DNA of 64,000 nucleotides from Alkaliphilus hydrothermalis (GCF_016908555.1 NZ_JAFBEE010000006.1:1-64000); one strand, 5' to 3'; shown: positions 1 through 9,776, counted from the first letter of the stretch. Program-made: numbers and translations. The notes: a model not told the origin generated them from the sequence alone.

Positions 1-93
1 AAGACCCCAGATAGACCATCTGGTTGATAGGTCGGAGGTGTAAGTGCAGTAATGTACTGAGCTGACCGATACTAATAGGTCGAGGGCTTGACC
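1..93 (+). rRNA. 23S rRNA, 3' end (partial)
   Basis: The first ~93 bases match the conserved 3' end of bacterial 23S rRNA, including the ACTAATAGGTCGAGGGCTTGACC terminal segment (positions ~71-93). The gene begins upstream of the window. The 5S rRNA follows ~80 bases later, the usual order of an rrn operon. Confidence 0.93.
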
Positions 94-170
94 AATTTTT
101 AAACAGCTAGCTTAAAAATGTGTGGTTTTGAAGGAACTAACCTTCAATCAAACTTAATGGTTTGTAATTT

Positions 171-288
<118 letters not shown>

Positions 289-300
289 TTTTTTATGTTA

Positions 301-331
301 AACTACCTATATATGAATGGGTAGTTTTTTA
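301..331 (+). terminator. rrn operon terminator
   Basis: The stem AACTACC...GGGTAGTT is followed by a T run, 12 bases after the 5S rRNA. It is a typical intrinsic terminator for the rRNA operon. Confidence 0.8.
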
Positions 332-407
332 ATTTTCATGATGTCTGATCCGTTTTAGACATCTTTATTCAATTTTATATTTTTAGATTAACCAGATAAT
401 ATTGAAA

Positions 408-441
408 GGCTTAAGGAGAAAAGTTCCCTAAGTCTTTTTTT
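408..441 (+). terminator. second intrinsic terminator downstream of the rrn operon
   Basis: AGGCTTAAGGA pairs with TCCCTAAGTCT (one G-U pair and one A-C mismatch) and a run of seven T follows. It probably backs up the rrn terminator. Confidence 0.6.
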
Positions 442-991
442 ATTACCAAAATTAGATTAAATAAATACATTACACTTCATACTTTGAATGAGAAGATATG
501 TTTATATACAAAGGTATCTCAATGGTAATTGTTTAGAGAGTTTAGGAAGATTGATGGTAGCATTTTTAACTGTAAGTGCGGTAGAGAAAAGTATTAAATG
601 TAATGTAAATATATGAAATCATAAGGCAAACCAGATATAATTGCGGGGATAAATATAGGGGATATGTGGATAAACAACGAATAAATTATCAAAACTCATA
701 AAGATATATACAGCATGCTAATTAGTTTAAGAAGATAACTCTTTGAATGAAGGTTATTAAGTAATCCTGATCAAAATTAATAAGCTGAAATACATATAGG
801 GGAAGGCATATATATTGACTCTACATTAGTTATCCAAAAGATTAAATATAAATAATACTTAATAAAATTAAGATTTTGATAAATCTTAGATCTTTTTCTA
901 ACTTGATTAAAAACACCTAATATGATAGTATCGTTATATTGTCAGATGACAAGACACTTGTAAAATCACTTTTTAACTGGAGGAATACGTT
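442..991. other. 550-base intergenic region before nadA
   Basis: This is AT-rich with no convincing gene. The only recognisable signals are at its right end: a possible promoter TTGATT (903-908)/TAGTAT (926-931), then the inverted repeats listed as a candidate NiaR operator, then the nadA ribosome-binding site GGAGGA. Confidence 0.6.
903..961 (+). promoter_or_regulatory. nadA promoter with candidate NiaR operator
   Basis: A possible -35 TTGATT (903-908) and -10 TAGTAT (926-931) are 17 bases apart. Just downstream are two abutting perfect inverted repeats: TGTCA-GA-TGACA (940-951) and ACAAG-ACA-CTTGT (949-961). The niaR gene 3.8 kb away carries a near-match of the second repeat (ACAAG-TGA-CTTGG) in its own promoter region. 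NiaR is known to repress nad genes in Firmicutes. That these repeats are its binding sites is inference. Confidence 0.5.
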
Positions 992-1903
992 ATGGAAAAT
1001 TTAAAAATGATAGAGGAAATACAGAGACTCAAGAAAAAGAAGAACGCAGTTATATTAGCCCATAATTATCAAATACCAGAAATTCAAGAAGTAGCGGATC
1101 TAGTAGGGGATTCATTAAAGTTAAGTCAAGTAGCAGCTGAGACAGACGCAGATATCATTATTTTAAGCGGTGTTAGATTTATGGCAGAAAGTGCAAAAAT
1201 TTTATCACCAAATAAAAAAGTACTCCTACCTGCCTATGATGCTGGATGTCCAATGGCAGATATGATTGATGTAGATAAACTAAGGGCATTTAAGGAGGAA
1301 CATCCAGGCGCACCTGTAGTATGTTATGTAAATTCCTCAGCAGAAGTAAAGGCAGAGAGTGATATATGTTGCACATCATCAAATGCTATTAAAATCATAA
1401 AAAGCATCCCATCTAAGAAGATATTATTTGTTCCAGATATGAATTTAGGGAGCTATATCGCTAAACAAGTACCAGAAAAAGAGATTGTCCTGTTTAAGGG
1501 ATTCTGCATCACACACCACAGAGTAAAACCAACAGAAGTAGACCAAGTAAGGGAAGCATATCCAAAAGCAAAAGTATTAATTCATCCAGAGGCTGCGCCT
1601 GAAGTAGTGGAGAAGGCAGATTTTGTTGGAAGCACTTCTCAAATTATCAATTATGCAAAAGAATCTAATTGCGATACCTTTATCATTGGTACTGAGATGG
1701 GTGTTATGCATAAATTACAAAAGGATAACCCAACCAAGAAGTTTTATCTCCTATCTCCAGGGTTAGTTTGCAACAATATGAAAAAAAATCGTTTAGTAGA
1801 TGTTTACGAAGCTTTACTTGAAGAAAAACATGAGATTACAGTAGATGAAAATATAAGAGAAAAGGCATTGGGATCGTTAGAAAAAATGCTTAGAATCAGC
1901 TAG
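992..1903 (+). CDS. nadA: quinolinate synthase NadA
   Basis: NadA condenses iminoaspartate with dihydroxyacetone phosphate to give quinolinate in de novo NAD synthesis, using an oxygen-sensitive [4Fe-4S] cluster. The 303-aa length matches the family. The three cluster cysteines are seen in the expected contexts: C86 (DAGCPMAD), C172 (KGFCITHHR) and C260 (PGLVCNNM). The internal symmetry typical of the family is visible, as in the N-terminal AHNYQIPEIQ segment. Start ATG is preceded by GGAGGA. It is first in a tight nadA-nadB-nadC operon, with 11 bases to nadB, and is probably repressed by NiaR through the inverted repeats upstream. Confidence 0.97.
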   Translation: MENLKMIEEIQRLKKKKNAVILAHNYQIPEIQEVADLVGDSLKLSQVAAETDADIIILSGVRFMAESAKILSPNKKVLLPAYDAGCPMADMIDVDKLRAFKEEHPGAPVVCYVNSSAEVKAESDICCTSSNAIKIIKSIPSKKILFVPDMNLGSYIAKQVPEKEIVLFKGFCITHHRVKPTEVDQVREAYPKAKVLIHPEAAPEVVEKADFVGSTSQIINYAKESNCDTFIIGTEMGVMHKLQKDNPTKKFYLLSPGLVCNNMKKNRLVDVYEALLEEKHEITVDENIREKALGSLEKMLRIS

Positions 1904-1914
1904 GAGGAAATGTC

Positions 1915-3528
1915 ATGGGGCAACGATACATCATGTCTACCAGCAAAGACTTTATGATTGAGGAAGACTACGATGTGATTATTTTGGGAACAGGGATCGC
2001 AGGATTATTTACTGCGTTAAATATTGATCATAGATTTAGGGTGTTGCTAGTAACTAAGACAACTATGGGAATTAATAATAGTAGCTTGGCCCAAGGGGGG
2101 ATAGCTACGTCTAAAGATGCTAAAATACATTATGAGGATACAATTCATGCAGGAGTCAATCATAATAATAAGGAAGCTGTTGAAATCCTAACTACTGAGT
2201 CGGAAGAAGCTATAGAAAAATTGATGGGATATGGAGTTAATTTTGATCGAGATGAAAAAGGCAACCTTCTTTACACTCGGGAAGGTGGACATAAGCAACA
2301 AAATATACTTCATGTAAAAGATGAGACAGGGAAAGAAATTTCAAATACACTAGTTAAAGCAGTAATGAGTAGGGAAAACATAGTTATTAAAGAAGACACA
2401 TTTATTCTTGATGTACTAACTAGTCAAGAAGCTGTAAAAGGTGTAATGGCATTGAATCCTAATGGTGAATATAGTGTGTTTACCGGTAAAGCAGTAATTA
2501 TTGTAACTGGCGGAGTGGGTCAACTATATGGTAAAACCACAAATGAAAAGGTAACTACTGCTGATGGTATTGCTATGGCATATAGGGCTGGGGCTAAAGT
2601 TAAAGATATGGAGTTTATTCAATTCCATCCAACTGCATTTTATGAACCTAATTCTCAACAGAGATTCTTAATTTCTGAAGCTGTTAGAGGAGAGGGGGCT
2701 ATTTTGAGGAATGTAGACGGTGAAGCCTTCATGGAAAAATATCATGAGATGAAGGACTTAGCACCTAGAGATATTGTTGCCAGGGCCTTATTTAAAGAAA
2801 TGACAAAATCCAATAGTGACCACGTATATCTAGATATAACCCATCTAGAGAAGGATTATGTAAAGAATCGTTTCCCTATGATTTACAGTAAGTGTATGAG
2901 CTTGGGCATTGATATGACAAAAGATTGGATTCCTGTTGCACCTGCTGAACATTATATAATGGGAGGGATCTCTACAGATTTGTATGGTAGAACAAATATT
3001 AAAAATCTATATGCATGTGGAGAGTGTGCTTGTACAGGGGTTCATGGAGCTAATCGATTAGCCAGCAACTCATTGTTAGAGGGTACTGTTTTTGCAAATC
3101 GAGTAGCGAGAGATATTAATATGAACTTAGTTGATTCCTTTGATGGACCATCCCATATAGGGAATGGTATGGAAACGGTAGATAGTTATACTAAACTATC
3201 TATAAAAACTAATAAAAACCAGAGTAAGATTAAACATCAGTCTATTTATCTAAATTTAAGTCAAATAGAAAAACAACTAAAAGAAACGATGAACGAGTAT
3301 GTTTCGATTGTTAGAACAAAATCTGGGTTGATGGCAGCCCATATTATTACTTATAGGATTTTAGAAGAATTAAGTAAGAATTCTCAAGACAATATTCGGT
3401 ATTATGAATTAATAAATATGGTAACAGTAGCACGGTTAATCATCAAAGCTGCTTATCGACGGGAAGCAAGCTTAGGAGCCCATTTTTTAAATGAAGAGAT
3501 GGAAAATAAGGAGGGGATCGTATGTTAA
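1915..3528 (+). CDS. nadB: L-aspartate oxidase NadB
   Basis: This flavoenzyme oxidises L-aspartate to iminoaspartate, the NadA substrate; fumarate can serve as the acceptor in anaerobes. The 537-aa protein opens with the FAD-binding GxGxxG (G25-G30). It continues with the SSLAQGGIA segment near residue 57 and the catalytic region with FHPTAFY, SEAVRGEGA and GANRLASNSLLEG. A helical C-terminal domain follows, as in the succinate dehydrogenase/fumarate reductase flavoprotein family. AGGAGG sits six bases before ATG 1915. An ATG six codons later is a possible alternative start. Its end overlaps nadC by seven bases, implying translational coupling. Confidence 0.96.
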   Translation: MGQRYIMSTSKDFMIEEDYDVIILGTGIAGLFTALNIDHRFRVLLVTKTTMGINNSSLAQGGIATSKDAKIHYEDTIHAGVNHNNKEAVEILTTESEEAIEKLMGYGVNFDRDEKGNLLYTREGGHKQQNILHVKDETGKEISNTLVKAVMSRENIVIKEDTFILDVLTSQEAVKGVMALNPNGEYSVFTGKAVIIVTGGVGQLYGKTTNEKVTTADGIAMAYRAGAKVKDMEFIQFHPTAFYEPNSQQRFLISEAVRGEGAILRNVDGEAFMEKYHEMKDLAPRDIVARALFKEMTKSNSDHVYLDITHLEKDYVKNRFPMIYSKCMSLGIDMTKDWIPVAPAEHYIMGGISTDLYGRTNIKNLYACGECACTGVHGANRLASNSLLEGTVFANRVARDINMNLVDSFDGPSHIGNGMETVDSYTKLSIKTNKNQSKIKHQSIYLNLSQIEKQLKETMNEYVSIVRTKSGLMAAHIITYRILEELSKNSQDNIRYYELINMVTVARLIIKAAYRREASLGAHFLNEEMENKEGIVC

Positions 3529-4355
3529 ATAAATTAATGATAAAAAGAATGATAGAGGAAGCACTAATTGAAGATATGAATTATGGGGATATCACAACCG
3601 ATAGCCTTTTAGATGAGTCGATTATGGGTGAAGCTATTATTACTGCTAAAGAGACGGGTGTAATCGCAGGATTACCTGTGGCAGAAGCTACGTTTAAAAT
3701 ATTAGATGAAAAGATTGAATTTATAGCTATTGTGTCTGATGGGAATAACGTCTCAAAAGGAGATGATATTGCTATCATTAAAGGGAGTCTAAAAAATATT
3801 ATCAAGGCTGAACGTACTGCTTTAAATCTATTACAGAGGATGTCTGGAATAGCAACTAAAGCCCATAAGTATGCAGAAATCGTTAAGGATTATCCAGTCA
3901 GAATTGTAGACACTAGAAAAACAACTCCTGGCCTACGATCCTTAGAAAAATATGCTGTTAAAGTGGGAGGTTGCTCAAATCACCGTTATAACCTATCGGA
4001 TGAAGTGATGATTAAGGATAACCATATTAAGGCGGTGGGGGGAATATCTGAAGCGCTAGAAAAGTGTAGAAAGGCTATACCTCATACGACAAAGATTGAG
4101 ATAGAGGTGGAGACATTAGAGCAGTTAAAGGAAGCTATAGCAGGTGGGGCAGATATTGTATTACTAGACAATATGGACACAAATACTATGAAGGAAGCTG
4201 TAGAAATTAACCAAAGAAGAGTTATTTTAGAAGCTTCAGGAAATATTACAGAAGAACGACTAAAGGAGATAGCGGCCATAGGAATCGATGTAATTTCTGT
4301 AGGGGCATTAACTCATACTGTGAAGGCGATGGATATTAGTTTAAACTTAAAATAG
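3522..4355 (+). CDS. nadC: nicotinate-nucleotide pyrophosphorylase (carboxylating) NadC
   Basis: NadC (quinolinate phosphoribosyltransferase) turns quinolinate and PRPP into nicotinate mononucleotide, completing the pathway begun by NadA/NadB. The 277-aa protein has the family signatures VDTRKTTPGLR, the HRYNLSDEVMIKDNH loop that binds quinolinate and phosphate, EVETLEQL and LLDNMD. It starts inside the end of nadB with GGAGG upstream. No terminator is visible after its stop. Confidence 0.97.
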   Translation: MLNKLMIKRMIEEALIEDMNYGDITTDSLLDESIMGEAIITAKETGVIAGLPVAEATFKILDEKIEFIAIVSDGNNVSKGDDIAIIKGSLKNIIKAERTALNLLQRMSGIATKAHKYAEIVKDYPVRIVDTRKTTPGLRSLEKYAVKVGGCSNHRYNLSDEVMIKDNHIKAVGGISEALEKCRKAIPHTTKIEIEVETLEQLKEAIAGGADIVLLDNMDTNTMKEAVEINQRRVILEASGNITEERLKEIAAIGIDVISVGALTHTVKAMDISLNLK

Positions 4356-4672
4356 TAATAGGAACAAGAATAGATATAAGTAGTCGAGTAATATTTCCTA
4401 GTATATATTTTAAGAAGATAAATAGTTAAAAGGCAAAATAACTTCCTGATTTTATTAAAACAGAGAAGAATAGTTTGCATTAGAGTTGTATGTACTTTAT
4501 TATGGATGAGTGGATTATTATAGGATTGAGGGGAATATCGGTTTTGTGTAGTGTTGAATGTTCACAGATAGAAGTAGTATATATACAAATACGTGAAATT
4601 AATAAGATAATTTAAGTAAACATATTAATGAAATACATTAATAAAATACCTTAATAAAATACTAATTTTAAT
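4356..4672. other. intergenic region between nadC and the niaR promoter
   Basis: This stretch of over 300 AT-rich bases has no gene, RNA or strong hairpin that I can support. The niaR promoter and operator begin at its right end. Confidence 0.5.
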
Positions 4673-4712
4673 ACAAGTGACTTGGTAAGATCAAAATTTA
4701 TTAGTGTATATA
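4673..4712 (+). promoter_or_regulatory. niaR promoter with candidate autoregulatory operator
   Basis: ACAAG-TGA-CTTGG (4673-4685) is a near-palindrome matching the perfect ACAAG-ACA-CTTGT repeat upstream of nadA. It overlaps a weak -35 (TTGGTA, 4682-4687). A -10-like TATATA follows at 4707-4712 after a rather long 19-base spacer. Placement over the -35 would suit repression of niaR by its own product (inference). Confidence 0.4.
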
Positions 4713-4751
4713 AAGTTTATATATTTGATAGTTCTATAGGAGGTGAACAAT

Positions 4752-5270
4752 TTGAACGCAGAAGATCGTAGAAGTAGCATTATACAAATACTTCAGGAAA
4801 AGAACAAGCCAGTTAAGGGAACGGAACTAGCTAATCAATTGGGTGTATCAAGGCAAGTGATTGTACAAGACGTCGCTCTATTGAGGGCACAAGGCTCCCA
4901 AATAATGGCCACCCCTCAGGGGTATGTTATGCTAAAGAATGATAAAACCAAATTAATGAAAACAATCGTATCTAAGCACCATTCATATTCGGATATGAAT
5001 GATGAATTACAAATCATGATAGACTATGGCGCTAGAGTAATAGATGTGGTAGTGGAGCATCCCCTATATGGAGAGATTAGAAGCATCCTAGATATTAGCT
5101 ATAAAAAGGAACTAGATGATTTTATGGAAAAAATACGTACGGAAAAGGCTGAACCTTTAGCCACTTTAACGGATGGAGTTCATATTCATACAATAGAGGT
5201 TCCAAATGAAGAAAGTTACAATAAAATTAGAAAAGTACTTCTAGAAAAAGGATTCTTGATTGAAGACTAA
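4752..5270 (+). CDS. niaR: NAD biosynthesis repressor NiaR (HTH + 3H domain)
   Basis: NiaR (YrxA) is the niacin-responsive repressor of NAD synthesis and niacin uptake genes in Firmicutes. The ~172-aa protein has an N-terminal HTH_11 winged helix (residues ~5-50, with GTELANQLGVSRQVIVQDV). A C-terminal 3H domain follows, with the conserved histidines in KHHSYSDM, VEHPLYGE and GVHIHTIE. I chose TTG 4752 because AGGAGGTGA (4738-4746) lies just before it; an in-frame GTG at 4743 falls inside that ribosome-binding site. Position next to nadABC and the shared inverted repeats support the role. Confidence 0.92.
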   Translation: MNAEDRRSSIIQILQEKNKPVKGTELANQLGVSRQVIVQDVALLRAQGSQIMATPQGYVMLKNDKTKLMKTIVSKHHSYSDMNDELQIMIDYGARVIDVVVEHPLYGEIRSILDISYKKELDDFMEKIRTEKAEPLATLTDGVHIHTIEVPNEESYNKIRKVLLEKGFLIED

Positions 5271-5717
5271 TCATATGCTTTCACGTGTAATAGGTACAAA
5301 ACACAGATTCAATTCTTGTGGTGATGATTACTTTATGAAATGGGGAAATTTAATAATACTACAACAGTGAATTAGCAGTAGAATTTATACAAAAATAAAA
5401 ACCGAGTACTCTTATGTCTATTGGCATTTCCGTAATGGTATAGGAATAAGTTCGTTAGAAACTTCCATATCTAATTAGATCATATTTAAAATAAATTTAG
5501 TATTATAGCTTCTAATGAAGAGAACTGATACGAAATTATAGATTTCGGACATCTGTTTTAAAATACGAAGTTTTTATTGGCATTTATATAAATTTAATTA
5601 TATAAATTGAAATTAATCATGGGTATATAATAGCTAGTCAATAGCTAGCTAAAAAAGATATTAACCATTTATAATTAGGTTGTTGATAATAAAACCAAGA
5701 AAGGGGTCTTAATCAAG
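5271..5717. other. 450-base intergenic region before the EIIC-like gene
   Basis: No gene, RNA or clear terminator is seen. TAGCTAG repeats occur near 5631-5652 but make no convincing structure. A TATAAT lies at 5626-5631, but the nearest -35-like TTGAAA is only 13 bases upstream. Confidence 0.5.
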
Positions 5718-6764
5718 ATGCAGGAGAAACGATTTTCTCTAAGGGATTATATTACTAAAGCACTGAATGGAATGGCTTTAGGTTTGTTTTCATCATTAAT
5801 CATAGGACTGATCTTAAAGCAAATTGGAGACAATTTTAATATCGAGTTTTTAGTTCGTTTTGGTAGTATTGCTCAAGTCCTAATGGGACCAGCAATAGGA
5901 GCAGGGGTAGCCTATGCAATCGGGGCACCATCTTTAGCTATATTTGCCTCTATAGTAACTGGAGCTATAGGAGCTGGTACATTTCCTCCAGTAGAAACAG
6001 GTGGGTTTTTGGTCAAGTTGCCTGGCGAACCAGTTGGCGCATTCGTAGCAGCTTTAGTTGGTGCAGAAATCGGAAAACTGATTGCAGGAAAAACTAAAGT
6101 TGATATTGTGTTAATCCCAGCAGCTACTATTTTAGTAGGGGGACTTGCAGGGAACTATGTAGCACCAGTGGTATCAGCATTAATGTCTGGATTGGGTCAA
6201 ATTATCAATCAAATTACACAGCAGCATCCGATTCCTATGGGAATACTGCTATCAGTAATCATGGGAATCATCTTAACTTTACCAATAAGTAGTGCGGCCT
6301 TAGCAATCTCTCTGGGCTTGAGTGGATTAGCGGCTGGAGCCTCAGTAGTTGGTTGTGCAGCTCAAATGGTGGGCTTTGCTGTGGCCAGCTACAGGGAAAA
6401 TGGATTTGGTGGCTTAATTGCTCAAGGACTGGGAACCAGTATGTTACAAGTACCTAACATTATCAAGAATCCCCGCATATGGATTCCACCAATCGTAGCC
6501 AGCGCACTATTAGGACCGTTGGCAACAACCATCTTCCAGATGGAGAATAACAGTATCGGTGCTGGAATGGGAACAAGTGGTTTAGTAGGACAGGTGGGAA
6601 CCTACACACAGATGGTGACTGTCAACGGAGACCCAGCCATTACAGTCTTAATTAAGATGATTTTATTACACTTTGTTTTACCAGCTATATTGACACTGTT
6701 TGTTTCAGAATATATGAGAAAAAGAGGCTGGATTAAATTCGGTGATATGAAATTAAATCAATAG
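5718..6764 (+). CDS. PTS EIIC-like integral membrane transporter (PTS_EIIC_2 type)
   Basis: This 348-aa, strongly hydrophobic protein has about eight to ten predicted membrane segments and Gly/Ala-rich loops (GPAIGAGVAYAIGAPSLA; GAIGAGTFPPVETGG). It resembles the PTS_EIIC_2 family of sugar-PTS-like permeases. No EIIA, EIIB or HPr gene is nearby, so phosphoenolpyruvate coupling cannot be shown and the substrate is unknown. It stands alone between niaR and a UPF0182 gene, with its own upstream region and a terminator after it. A link to pyridine or other NAD-precursor uptake is only a guess from the neighbourhood. Confidence 0.75.
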   Translation: MQEKRFSLRDYITKALNGMALGLFSSLIIGLILKQIGDNFNIEFLVRFGSIAQVLMGPAIGAGVAYAIGAPSLAIFASIVTGAIGAGTFPPVETGGFLVKLPGEPVGAFVAALVGAEIGKLIAGKTKVDIVLIPAATILVGGLAGNYVAPVVSALMSGLGQIINQITQQHPIPMGILLSVIMGIILTLPISSAALAISLGLSGLAAGASVVGCAAQMVGFAVASYRENGFGGLIAQGLGTSMLQVPNIIKNPRIWIPPIVASALLGPLATTIFQMENNSIGAGMGTSGLVGQVGTYTQMVTVNGDPAITVLIKMILLHFVLPAILTLFVSEYMRKRGWIKFGDMKLNQ

Positions 6765-6774
6765 TTTGTAATAT

Positions 6775-6819
6775 AGGACTTCTGATAGTATAATAGGATA
6801 CAATCGGGGGTTCTTTTTT
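6775..6819 (+). terminator. intrinsic terminator after the EIIC-like gene
   Basis: AGGACTTCTGAT pairs with ATCGGGGGTTCT through 12 pairs, several of them G-U, followed by T6. It separates this gene from the UPF0182 gene. Confidence 0.6.
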
Positions 6820-6846
6820 AGTTTTAAAATACGAGGAGGGAAATAG

Positions 6847-9612
6847 ATGAAAAAAAGAAGTAAAGTTTTATTAGGAACGGCCCTAACAGTCTTTTTTATG
6901 TTCTTTTTATTCTTTGATCAGATTATCACCTTAGTCACCGACTACCAATGGTTTAATGAATTAGGTTATGAGGAAGTCATGGTTAAACGGCTTATGACTC
7001 AAGTACAGCTTGCAGGCCCCATCTTTCTTGTATCAAGTTTATTTTTCTATTTATACTTTCAATCATTAAAAAGAGGCTATTACAAAAAAATTCAGTCCTA
7101 TCATATGGGATTACCTGAAAAATTCTTAAATAGAATTATTCTACTCCCATCACTTTTCTTAGGATTTATCTTATCCTCTTCAGTTGCAGGAAGGTTATGG
7201 TTTGACTTTTTAATTTTCCGAAGTAGCCAATCCTTCAACTTCACTGATCCGATATTCAACAAAGACATATCCTTTTACATGTTTCAATTACCAGTATTGA
7301 GACAGGTTTTAGGAATATCTACTGGTCTAATCTTTTTGCTACTTATATTAACCTTCATATTCTATATCATCATGTTCATTGTCAGAAGACCAACCTTATA
7401 TGAAGTAGATGGTAGGTTTGTTGTAGGGCATGAATTTTGGAAAAGTGTATTTCATATGGCATTAAAGCAGTTGATGGTGGTAGGAGTTGTATTCTTTATT
7501 GTATTAACGATCCAGTACTACCTTAGAGCTTATAATGTATTATATAATCAAGGGGTAGACCGTGGCGTTATATTTGGAGCTAGTTACACCGATATAATGG
7601 TAGACCTAAAAGTACTAAGGGTGCAAATGATTGCCTCTGGGCTAGCGGCTATTGGTCTAATAGTTGCTTACTTTAGAAAAAATGTTAAATTAGCTGTAGC
7701 AGGGCCTATTGCCCTTGTTGTAATAAGTCTAGTAGGTGGTGTTATTGGCGCATCAGTAGAAAACTTCCTAGTAGCCCCTAATCAAAGGGCAAAGCAATTA
7801 CCCTTTATAGAGGACAATATTGCCTATACCCGCAAAGCCTATGGGTTAGAAAATGTCACTACAAAGGACTTTGATATTAAGGAGGATCACTTAACTGCCG
7901 AGGACATTCAGAACAATAGAGAAACCATCGACAATATTCGTATCAATGATTATCGTCCTACATTAGAAGCCTATAACAATATACAAGCTATAAGATCTTA
8001 TTACCGCTTCAATGATGTAGATATAGATCGGTATTATATAAACGGAAAATACACACAGGTTTTCTTATCAGGAAGAGAGCTAGACATTAATCGATTAAAC
8101 CCAAATGCACAAAATTGGATTAATCAGCATTTAAAGTATACCCATGGCTATGGAGTGACATTGTCCCCAGTAAATAAGGTCACTAGTAATGGCTTACCTA
8201 GTTTAGCGATTAAAAATATACCTCCAATTAGTGATATTGATATAGAAATTACTCGTCCAGAAATCTATTTTGGAGAAATTACAAATCAATATATTATCGT
8301 GAAGACAGAGGAAAAGGAGTTCGATTATCCTGTAGGAAATGACAATGCAGAGACCATATATGAGGGAGAGGCAGGGATTTCTTTAAAGGGGATTAATAAA
8401 CTACTGTATAGCTATAAACAGGGAACAATTAAGTTACTTTTATCAGGTGGGATAACAGCCGATAGTCGAATTGTTCTAAATAGAAATATTCTAGAGCGGG
8501 TTGAAAAAATAGCCCCCTTCATAGAATATGACGAGGACCCTTATTTAGTAATTCATGAAGGTAAACTCTACTGGATGATTGATGGGTATACCCTATCCAG
8601 TGATTACCCTTATTCTACTCCTTTTAGGAAGGATGGAGTGAATTATATACGTAACTCGGTAAAGGTAGTGATTGATGCCTATAATGGTGATGTTGATTAC
8701 TATATATCCGATGCCACTGATCCAATTATCAATACCTATGCCAATGTTTTCCCCAAGCTTTTTAAACCTTTAGAGGAAATGCCCGAAGGACTAAAGGGGC
8801 ACATAAGGTATCCCCAGGATTTATTTGATTTACAATCTAGAGTATTTGCAATGTATCATATGACCAATCCTAATGTATTCTATAATCAAGAGGACCTCTG
8901 GTATTTAGCTAAAGAAAAATATTACGAAGAAGAACAGACTGTAGAGTCTCAATATATGATTATGAAGCTTCTAGAGGAAAGTCAAGGAGAATATGTGTTG
9001 ACAATACCCTATACTCCAAAGGATTTACCAAACTTGACAGCCCTATTGGTGGCTAGAAATGATGGGGAGCATTACGGGGAGCTGATGGTGTATAAACTAC
9101 CAAAGGAAAGGAATATATATGGGCCAGCCCAGATCGAATCTAGAATAGACCAAGATACTGTAATTTCTCAAGATTTATCCCTATGGGGAGAAGGTGGTTC
9201 GGGCGTTATTAGAGGAAATCTGTTGGTAATACCAATAGAAGACTCCCTATTATATGTTGAGCCCCTATATATTGAAGCATCTGGAGACAATAGTATACCA
9301 GAGGTGAAGAAGGTAATTGTAGCCTACCAAGACCAAATCGTAATGGAGGACACATTAGACTTAGCCTTAGAAAGAATTTTCGGTGGGAAAGGGGATGTTC
9401 AGGTTCCACCAGAAATAGGAGATGGTTTAGGGGAGGATTTAGAAATCTCTGAATCCTTACAAGAAATTATTCAAAAAGCTACTGATGTATTTGAGAAAGC
9501 TAAGGTAGCTTCCCAAAAGGGAGACTGGGCAACCTATGGTAAATATTTAGAAGAGTTGGAAGGGTTGCTGAATAAATTAAATAATGAGAGTAGTAGTCAA
9601 ATAGAAGAGTAA
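6847..9612 (+). CDS. UPF0182 (COG1615) large membrane protein
   Basis: The 921-aa protein matches the UPF0182 family in size and layout. About seven hydrophobic segments fill residues 1-310 (first at ~7-29). A long extracytoplasmic region follows, with the family-like NFLVAPNQRAKQLPFIEDNIAYTR junction and LSGGITADSRIVLNRNI. The acidic tail has a predicted coiled coil (~870-915). The molecular role of the family is not established. It is monocistronic, with GAGGAGG before ATG 6847, a terminator before it and another after. Confidence 0.92.
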   Translation: MKKRSKVLLGTALTVFFMFFLFFDQIITLVTDYQWFNELGYEEVMVKRLMTQVQLAGPIFLVSSLFFYLYFQSLKRGYYKKIQSYHMGLPEKFLNRIILLPSLFLGFILSSSVAGRLWFDFLIFRSSQSFNFTDPIFNKDISFYMFQLPVLRQVLGISTGLIFLLLILTFIFYIIMFIVRRPTLYEVDGRFVVGHEFWKSVFHMALKQLMVVGVVFFIVLTIQYYLRAYNVLYNQGVDRGVIFGASYTDIMVDLKVLRVQMIASGLAAIGLIVAYFRKNVKLAVAGPIALVVISLVGGVIGASVENFLVAPNQRAKQLPFIEDNIAYTRKAYGLENVTTKDFDIKEDHLTAEDIQNNRETIDNIRINDYRPTLEAYNNIQAIRSYYRFNDVDIDRYYINGKYTQVFLSGRELDINRLNPNAQNWINQHLKYTHGYGVTLSPVNKVTSNGLPSLAIKNIPPISDIDIEITRPEIYFGEITNQYIIVKTEEKEFDYPVGNDNAETIYEGEAGISLKGINKLLYSYKQGTIKLLLSGGITADSRIVLNRNILERVEKIAPFIEYDEDPYLVIHEGKLYWMIDGYTLSSDYPYSTPFRKDGVNYIRNSVKVVIDAYNGDVDYYISDATDPIINTYANVFPKLFKPLEEMPEGLKGHIRYPQDLFDLQSRVFAMYHMTNPNVFYNQEDLWYLAKEKYYEEEQTVESQYMIMKLLEESQGEYVLTIPYTPKDLPNLTALLVARNDGEHYGELMVYKLPKERNIYGPAQIESRIDQDTVISQDLSLWGEGGSGVIRGNLLVIPIEDSLLYVEPLYIEASGDNSIPEVKKVIVAYQDQIVMEDTLDLALERIFGGKGDVQVPPEIGDGLGEDLEISESLQEIIQKATDVFEKAKVASQKGDWATYGKYLEELEGLLNKLNNESSSQIEE

Positions 9613-9671
9613 AGAAAGGATAATAAAGGAAATATAAGAGGTAAACAGGAGTTAAAAATTAAACCAAAGAC

Positions 9672-9712
9672 AAAAAAAGCCTATTGAAGTATCTTCTTCA
9701 GTGGGCTTTTTT
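9672..9712 (+). terminator. intrinsic terminator after the UPF0182 gene
   Basis: AAAAAAGCC..GAAG pairs with CTTC..GGGCTTTTTT. The A run on one side and T run on the other allow it to serve both strands, including the small - strand gene at 9777-9971. Confidence 0.8.
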
Positions 9713-9776
9713 ACGTAGGGCTAGAATATTGGCTACAGGGTTATACATTAATTACTTAAGTTATAGGTTTATTAAT

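Noticed and set aside
488..616. 42-codon frame in the gap after the rRNA operon
   Set aside because: No ribosome-binding site and no recognisable protein features; expected by chance in AT-rich DNA.
9209..9409. - strand frame in the UPF0182 gene
   Set aside because: Shadow of the coding strand; no start signal and no protein features.
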